From: an uncultured Acidobacteriia bacterium
GTDB taxonomy: Bacteria > Acidobacteriota > Terriglobia > Bryobacterales > Bryobacteraceae
Length of the DNA stretch: 58,358 nucleotides
Assembly: GCA_903929755.1 (NCBI GenBank)
Contig: CAIYVZ010000141.1
Span: forward strand, 1-58,358
Reading direction: 5' to 3'
A program made the position numbers and the translations under genes. Below are positions 54,187 to 58,358 of the stretch, in pieces. Numbering within the stretch: the first letter of the stretch is position 1; each line of letters starts with the position of its first letter. The notes beneath the pieces were generated by a model. The model saw only the letters and a program-made list of their open reading frames with translations. It was not told where the DNA came from and made no database searches.

Positions 54187-54891
54187 TTAAATTTCCTTGG
54201 CTGCGATTTCTTTTTCCGGCCAGCGCAGGGGAAGTTTGCGAACCACAGCGCGAAACGGCGCAGTATGGTGCTCTTGAGCCGCCAATAGAAACAGCACATG
54301 CGGCGTGCTGAACGAAAAGATCGCCGACGCATCCGTTTCTTTTCGCAAGCGTTCGGACAACCGCTCAATGTAACCGGCCCGAACCTCGCGAGGAAAGTGC
54401 TGATACACGAGCACTGACGCCCCCGTGAAGAACGTTTCGCGAACTTCCGCCCAATACAAAAATTTGTGCGAGTGACGCCGTCCGAAAGCGACTGAACGCT
54501 CCAACCCGTTATCGGGATCATAGAAGACCAGATCGCAACCCGCGAGTTGTTGACAGCAGTTGGCAAACCACGCCTTTCGCAGGTCATGATCGTCAACAAG
54601 AAGTTCCGAGAAGTACAGCGCTGAGCCCAGCAAGCCGCTGGTTTGAATCCGAACTGTTCGCCGGTCCGGATACTCATCTATCGCATGCCGCAGCCAGTCG
54701 AATAATTCGGGGTCGAACACCCGTGACTTCGAGGGCTTCCCGAGATAGGCGAGATGGCGGCCATCCGTGCGGTTATCCGGCGCTGTCAGCATCCAACAGA
54801 CGCCAAGGCGAAGAGCAGCGCCCGCAAGGATCGCACGCATCAACCCATACTTGCGGTAATCATTGACATCGCCGAAGTACTGGTCTTTCAC
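54187..54891 (-). CDS. Conserved protein of unknown function (MKDQYFGD family)
   Basis: A 234-residue protein starting MKDQYFGDVNDYRKYGLMRA, then RLGVCWMLTAPDNRTDGRH and a central CDLVFYDPDNGLE. The N-terminal line I recall from unannotated proteins in bacterial defence and mobile islands; it has no named function. The DPDNG strand-loop resembles an acidic loop of a Rossmann-like fold, which is speculative. It is translated from a GTG that overlaps the stop of the DUF4145-like gene (GTGA), so the two form one operon. Confidence 0.7.
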   Translation of the reverse strand: MKDQYFGDVNDYRKYGLMRAILAGAALRLGVCWMLTAPDNRTDGRHLAYLGKPSKSRVFDPELFDWLRHAIDEYPDRRTVRIQTSGLLGSALYFSELLVDDHDLRKAWFANCCQQLAGCDLVFYDPDNGLERSVAFGRRHSHKFLYWAEVRETFFTGASVLVYQHFPREVRAGYIERLSERLRKETDASAIFSFSTPHVLFLLAAQEHHTAPFRAVVRKLPLRWPEKEIAAKEI

Positions 54892-55907
54892 GCTTCTATT
54901 ACCGATTCACCGGGTCCAATCAGGCGACGACGGCCTTCGGGAAAGATGGCCTCCCAGTCCGCTCGACTGTAAGGTAGCGAACCCTTAGGGTTGAGCCATG
55001 CCTTAACGGAGCGGTCATAGGGATCGCGGGATGCCCAAATAAACGAATCCATGCCGCTTTGGATAGTGCGTCCGCTGGCCGCCACAATGATCCGGCCCCC
55101 GTTGGCGTCCGTGATTGACCATGCCAATCGAATAACGGCACCGCTGTCCCCGGGAAGGTAGTTGCGCCCTGCGACTTCCTGGAAGCTACCTTTCCCGTGC
55201 AGGTGCGCGATAAAATCACCGTACGAGATTCCGGTGGGCTTCCCGCGATTAGCCTGTTCTGCGAGGTACCGGAACAGTCGCACGCCGCGTGCCACCCCGG
55301 ATTCATCTGGCATCAAGCGCAACAGATGCGCCGATGCTTCACCCTTCTTCCTCAGGACTTTGAGTCCAGCGTCGTCTCGTGTAACTTCCTGGTATTGCTT
55401 CGTTAGATTCTCCAAGGCGGCGAGGGTTTTCTCCAGGAGTCGCTCCTGCTCGTCGAGTTTGTCCTGCACGTCGGGTGGCAGGGCGGGTTGAGACGGAGGT
55501 ACCCTGAAATGCCCTAAGGACTCAAGGTCACAGTGAAGCGCATGGAACGCCCACCATTTTGCAAGGTCATGAGCGTCTCTTAGACGCGAAATCGCCTCCA
55601 CCTGCGTCACCTGCGGTTTGTCCGAGTGGATTTTATTACCCGTTATACGGATTGCATGAAACTTGTCCAGAATGCCCTTTGGAACAATCGACTCGAAGTT
55701 GGAGGTCTTCAGAAGTTCGAAGTGCGTTCCAGAAGATCGCGGCAGCCTGTAGTGTGCGCAGATCGCGTGTGTCAGGGCTTCGCCATATGTGCGCAGTTTG
55801 GCTGCGGTACCGTCTGGATCGGAGTGGACGTACTGCTCGGCCAACGCCCCCAAGTCTGCAAGTTGGGGGTAATGTTTCCGTAGGACCTCAAAATTAAGAG
55901 TCTGCAT
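54888..55907 (-). CDS. DUF4145-like N-terminal domain protein of unknown function
   Basis: A 339-residue protein; the ATG at 55907 (MQTLNFEVLRKHYPQL) is chosen because it starts the conserved domain. Residues about 1-140 resemble the HEPN-related DUF4145 domain that precedes helicase modules in type I restriction HsdR proteins (AEQYVHSDPDG, LRTYGEALTHAI, FHAIRITGNKIHSD). A coiled coil follows (about 170-205), then a C-terminal domain ending in RADWEAIFPEGRRRLIGPG that I do not recognise. No helicase or nuclease motif is present. It is the first gene of the cassette. Confidence 0.65.
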   Translation of the reverse strand: MQTLNFEVLRKHYPQLADLGALAEQYVHSDPDGTAAKLRTYGEALTHAICAHYRLPRSSGTHFELLKTSNFESIVPKGILDKFHAIRITGNKIHSDKPQVTQVEAISRLRDAHDLAKWWAFHALHCDLESLGHFRVPPSQPALPPDVQDKLDEQERLLEKTLAALENLTKQYQEVTRDDAGLKVLRKKGEASAHLLRLMPDESGVARGVRLFRYLAEQANRGKPTGISYGDFIAHLHGKGSFQEVAGRNYLPGDSGAVIRLAWSITDANGGRIIVAASGRTIQSGMDSFIWASRDPYDRSVKAWLNPKGSLPYSRADWEAIFPEGRRRLIGPGESVIEA

Positions 55908-56061
55908 GCGATTTTCGAAGGCGAGACTTCGATTATATGGCTCGCCGCACACATGGCGATGGCACATCGCGTGGAAGTGCATTTGCCGAAGCTCCCAGGA
56001 AGTCCCGTTGTAGACGCTCATGCCCACCCAGACACCAAGGACGCCGCCTTCTGCCGGAATC

Positions 56062-56109
56062 TGAGGTGCATGACCTGACGCTTCACAATGACGACCGCTT
56101 CGTCTTGCC
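56062..56109. repeat. 47-bp imperfect direct repeat, copy B
   Basis: TGAGGTGCA followed by TCACAATGACGACCGCTTCG and TCTTGCC. Same orientation as copy A at 54072-54118, 1.99 kb away. Copy B lies upstream of the cassette's first gene. Confidence 0.6.
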
Positions 56110-56141
56110 GCACATAAATGTTCGAAATTCCGAAAACCGGA

Positions 56142-56879
56142 TTACTTCACCTCCACATACTCAATCCAGCTCGTCATCATCTCTTCCTCAGTCTTATCCC
56201 CCCACCGAATGGCCTTCGCCGCATCCGGATTGGCCGGATTATTCGCGCTGTTATCGAAATGCACCGTCACCACCAGCCGACTGCCCTTCTCCACCCGCAC
56301 CGGCGCTTTCAGCCGATACACCAATTGCCAGTTGAAGTCATACTTCGGCACGAATAACAGCGTCTCCGTCTTCCCATCCGGGCGGATCAAATCGTACCGC
56401 GCATCCTTGCCCCGGTAATGCATGTGCGGCGTTATCGACAGCAGCGTCTGATCCTGCTCAAACGCATAACACCGGGTCACCTTGTGTGCCGCCTCGCCCG
56501 GGGGAATCCGGAAGAAGAAATTCCGCAGATCCATCCGCCGCAAAACCTCTTCCGGCGGCCCCGGAGCCCGATACAACCCGACACTCGTCCGGTCCGTCGC
56601 CTCAGCCGCCGCCGCGCCCGTCAGCGGAGCATAGTGAATCACAAACTCCAGCTTCGCCCCCGCGGGAATCCACTTCGCCCGGTACGCCCCGGAAACGTTC
56701 TCCCCAAAAACATCCGGCGAACGCCCCGGCAGATACGACGCCAGCGCCCCTTCCTGCGCCCCCTGCAGATACGGCAACCGCGGCGCATCGGCCCGGCAGC
56801 CGTCATCCAGCACCGGAGCGGCGTCACTAATGCGCGTCAGATTCCCGTCCTTCAGCAGATAATCGTTCAGCGAAGTCAT
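56142..56879 (-). CDS. Cytochrome c / copper monooxygenase-like protein, 3' part (frameshifted)
   Basis: The C-terminal 245 residues of the gene that begins at 57450. In-frame sequence resumes at GMTSLNDYLLKDGNL. It contains HMHYRGKDARY, a copper-site-like histidine pair of ascorbate-dependent monooxygenases, and a C-terminal domain ending in a MTSWIEYVEVK tail. Separated from the 5' part by a +1 change in the C5 run 56880-56884. No start of its own is likely. Confidence 0.7.
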   Translation of the reverse strand: MTSLNDYLLKDGNLTRISDAAPVLDDGCRADAPRLPYLQGAQEGALASYLPGRSPDVFGENVSGAYRAKWIPAGAKLEFVIHYAPLTGAAAAEATDRTSVGLYRAPGPPEEVLRRMDLRNFFFRIPPGEAAHKVTRCYAFEQDQTLLSITPHMHYRGKDARYDLIRPDGKTETLLFVPKYDFNWQLVYRLKAPVRVEKGSRLVVTVHFDNSANNPANPDAAKAIRWGDKTEEEMMTSWIEYVEVK

Positions 56880-57450
56880 CCCCCTGAATCGTCGTCGCGC
56901 CCGCCTGCGCCTCGCTTTGCACAATGTTCACGTGCGCATGGTGGACAATTTTTCGGTTACCCGGATGCAGATCCGCCGCCCGAAGCCACATGCCTTCCTT
57001 GAAATTCGTCTGCACAATGAAATGTTCGTAGCTGTCCCGGCCAGGCTTTAGCCGGTACGTCTGGCCGATGTCGATCGTCACATCCGGCGTGCCCAGTTCC
57101 CACCCGCTCGCGAACGCCGGAGGTTGCGGCAACTCGCGCGGATCGCCCTCCGGGGCCCCGCCTGCCACCCAGGCCCGAATCGTCGCCATCTCGCTGTCCC
57201 GCAGACGTGGATCATTCGAGAAAGTCCCAAAATGTGGATCCGCCATCCACGGCGGCATCCTGCGTACTGCCACCGCCTCACCAATCGACCGCGCCCATGG
57301 CCGCGCGCTCTTGTAATCGAGCAGAGACATCGGCGCCACCTCGCCAGGCCTGTGGCACCGGACACAATGCTCGAAGAAAATCGGCGCCACGTCGCGCGAA
57401 AACGTCACCGTATTAGCAGCAAGAAAAAAGAGCGCGGGCAGGATCATCAC
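56827..57450 (-). CDS. Cytochrome c / copper monooxygenase-like protein, 5' part (frameshifted)
   Basis: The N-terminal 190 or so residues of a secreted redox protein: signal peptide (MMILPALFFLAAN), a monoheme c-type motif CVRCH near residue 32 with the axial Met in MPPWMAD, a PSD1-like cytochrome region, and the start of a copper type II monooxygenase fold with KIVHHAHVNIV. After the G5 run (56880-56884 on the plus strand as C5) the frame is lost, and the listed end (56827) is out of frame. The whole would be about 435 residues. Confidence 0.75.
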   Translation of the reverse strand: MMILPALFFLAANTVTFSRDVAPIFFEHCVRCHRPGEVAPMSLLDYKSARPWARSIGEAVAVRRMPPWMADPHFGTFSNDPRLRDSEMATIRAWVAGGAPEGDPRELPQPPAFASGWELGTPDVTIDIGQTYRLKPGRDSYEHFIVQTNFKEGMWLRAADLHPGNRKIVHHAHVNIVQSEAQAGATTIQGDDFAERLSAEGRESDAH

Positions 57451-57550
57451 TTACGGTATAGCATGTATTCCATTTGTCCGAGTCCAGGCGCAGCAAACCG
57501 TCTCTCCAGTCCCCACCACGCGCGACTGGACCGGGCCGGTAGTCCGCCCA

Positions 57551-57580
57551 CATGTTTGACAAGATCATGTTTGACAAGAT
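57551..57580. repeat. 15-bp tandem repeat in a gene-free stretch
   Basis: CATGTTTGACAAGAT occurs twice in tandem. The stretch 57451-57735 holds nothing else recognisable; a reading frame there on the minus strand has no supporting features. Confidence 0.7.
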
Positions 57581-57735
57581 GATGGAAGCGAATCGACAGC
57601 GCCCGTCGCAGCCCTGAACTCTTGAATCTGGCGGTGGACCCTGCGTTTCGGCGGCGTGGCGGAGGGGATTCGGAGAAGGCTAAGACCCGGCTCAACGCTC
57701 TCCCGAACGGCCAACAGGGGTAACGGATCGGCGAG

Positions 57736-58035
57736 CTACGCCGACCGTTCCGCCAGCATTCGCTCCCTCAGGATATCGTTGATCCGGGTGAGATGCCCTT
57801 CGCCCTTTGATCTGAGCCAGTCGAGAATATCGGCGTCGATTCGCACCGTCGTTTGTTTTTTGATGGGACGGAAGAACTCATCCCGCCGCATCGCATTGGC
57901 CCAGCGGTCTGGCGGAAGGGGTCTGGACTCCTCATCCTGATCCGTCCGGTGGACGCTCGTCTGATACAAATCGCGGGTTTCGCTGGTGATGTTAATTCCC
58001 TTTCTCAAACTGATCGGCGTATGTTCTCTGCTCAT
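57736..58035 (-). CDS. brnA: BrnA-family antitoxin
   Basis: A 99-residue protein whose C-terminal half has the BrnA pattern KQTTVRIDADILDWLRSKGEG and LTRINDILRERM, a ribbon-helix-helix that binds the brnTA operator and BrnT. The N-terminal half is long. Its start overlaps the 3' end of the BrnT-like gene by 44 nt, the usual toxin-first order. It remains intact while the toxin gene is cut. Confidence 0.85.
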   Translation of the reverse strand: MSREHTPISLRKGINITSETRDLYQTSVHRTDQDEESRPLPPDRWANAMRRDEFFRPIKKQTTVRIDADILDWLRSKGEGHLTRINDILRERMLAERSA

Positions 58036-58231
58036 ATTGATCCGCCTCCCGTGCGGAAATTATCCGGATGATCTCTCTGTCGTCGTCGGACCGGTCCGCG
58101 AATACGGCTAACAGCAGGATAGGTCCGCTACCCGCATGTCCAAGGGCGTGGTAGCGAAACTCACCATCAATTTCGCGGTCTTCAACCACCAGCAAGAATG
58201 GATCCAGGAACAAGTCTCGGGTGTGCGACAT
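57992..58231 (-). pseudogene. brnT: BrnT-family toxin remnant, 5' end lost to an IS
   Basis: About 80 residues matching the C-terminal part of BrnT: LFLDPFLLVVED, a central E-R segment, and the C-terminal IIRIISAREADQYEQRTYAD. The N-terminal residues that BrnT toxins carry (a DPxK...KHGVSFEEA block of about 25 residues) are absent. Instead the frame runs back into IS sequence that ends near 58231-58243. A methionine at 58231 allows a truncated product. The toxin is probably inactive. Confidence 0.75.
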
Positions 58232-58242
58232 GAAAGTGGAGA

Positions 58243-58358
58243 TCAGGCCGCCCGCCGACCCTCCCAATAGTTTTCAAACCGGGCGTTGAAGTGACAGCAG
58301 CGCAGTGCGAGGATGGCGTTTGCGCCGCGAACGGTCCAGAACATGCCGGACTGCTTGC
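58243..58358 (-). pseudogene. C-terminal end of an ISKra4-like transposase (partial, runs off the window)
   Basis: On the minus strand, the frame reads KQSGMFWTVRGANAILALR, then CCHFNARFENYWEGRRAA and a stop at 58243-58245. This resembles the conserved C-termini of ISKra4-family transposases, from memory. The rest of the gene is outside the window. The IS boundary lies between 58231 and 58243. Confidence 0.6.

Noticed and set aside
57447-57695. 82-residue open frame on the minus strand
   Set aside because: Overlaps the start of the cytochrome-like gene, no domain, and spans a tandem repeat.

Overview
The window looks like a piece of a GC-rich Acidobacteriota chromosome, most probably Bryobacterales/Solibacter-like. 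The reasons are the giant secreted FG-GAP/Ig-repeat protein ending in the C-terminal domain typical of Bryobacterales secreted proteins, Tat-exported Gfo/Idh/MocA and TIM-barrel sugar enzymes, a DUF1080 protein, and house-keeping genes of Gram-negative type. This is inference from protein families, not from a marker gene. Both ends carry insertion-sequence remnants: IS21-type repeats on the left and the tail of an ISKra4-like transposase on the right. The window may therefore be a contig that broke at repeats.

Layout. 1-126: tandem 23-bp repeats of an IS end. 126-10557: one giant surface protein gene, cut at its 5' end by the IS and split by two +1 homopolymer frameshifts. 10677-13027 (-): HupE-like membrane protein and a zinc peptidase. 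13136-15003 (+): exported peroxiredoxin, ECF sigma factor with membrane partner, and a 43-residue basic protein followed by a strong terminator. 15217-15292 (-): tRNA-Ala(CGC). 15322-16062 (+): methyltransferase. 16149-22083 (-): a long collinear run xdhC-like, mocA-like, asmA-like, tatA, tatC and a small coiled-coil protein. 22230-25581 (+): orphan LolD-type ATPase and ClpC. 25601-26119 (-): flavin reductase. 26181-29908 (+): HU/IHF protein, site-2 protease, two glycosyltransferases, prepilin peptidase. 29998-31447 (+): second ECF sigma with two membrane-anchored partners. 31549-34410 (+): cdaA-cdaR-glmM (c-di-AMP and cell-wall precursor operon). 34419-35075 (+): DUF1080 protein. 35173-36470 (-): ClpS and an exported parvulin. 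36507-37265 (+): methyltransferase. 37224-43155 (-): AddAB-type helicase-nuclease pair. 43177-45712 (-): PhyH dioxygenase, Ogt, MtaB. 45788-47871 (+): hemX-hemA. 47876-52367: sugar cluster (two TIM-barrel isomerases and an APC permease on -, divergent Gfo/Idh/MocA oxidoreductase on +).

52401-58358 is an accessory island. It holds a DUF4258/MqsA-like toxin-antitoxin pair, a PIN-toxin/ParD-like pair, an unrecognised two-gene cassette (DUF4145-like protein plus a protein starting MKDQYFGD) bracketed by imperfect 47-bp direct repeats, a frameshifted cytochrome c/copper monooxygenase-like gene, and a BrnA antitoxin whose BrnT toxin gene was cut by the right-hand IS. The cassette is the best candidate here for an undescribed system.

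Links between genes: Tat translocase genes share a run with molybdoenzyme maturation factors, and two of the sugar enzymes carry twin-arginine signals. ClpS is encoded 11 kb from its likely partner ClpC. No gene-free stretch exceeds 300 bases. The largest are 57451-57735 (one 15-bp tandem repeat, nothing else seen), 55908-56141 (one copy of the 47-bp repeat) and 53987-54186 (the other copy).
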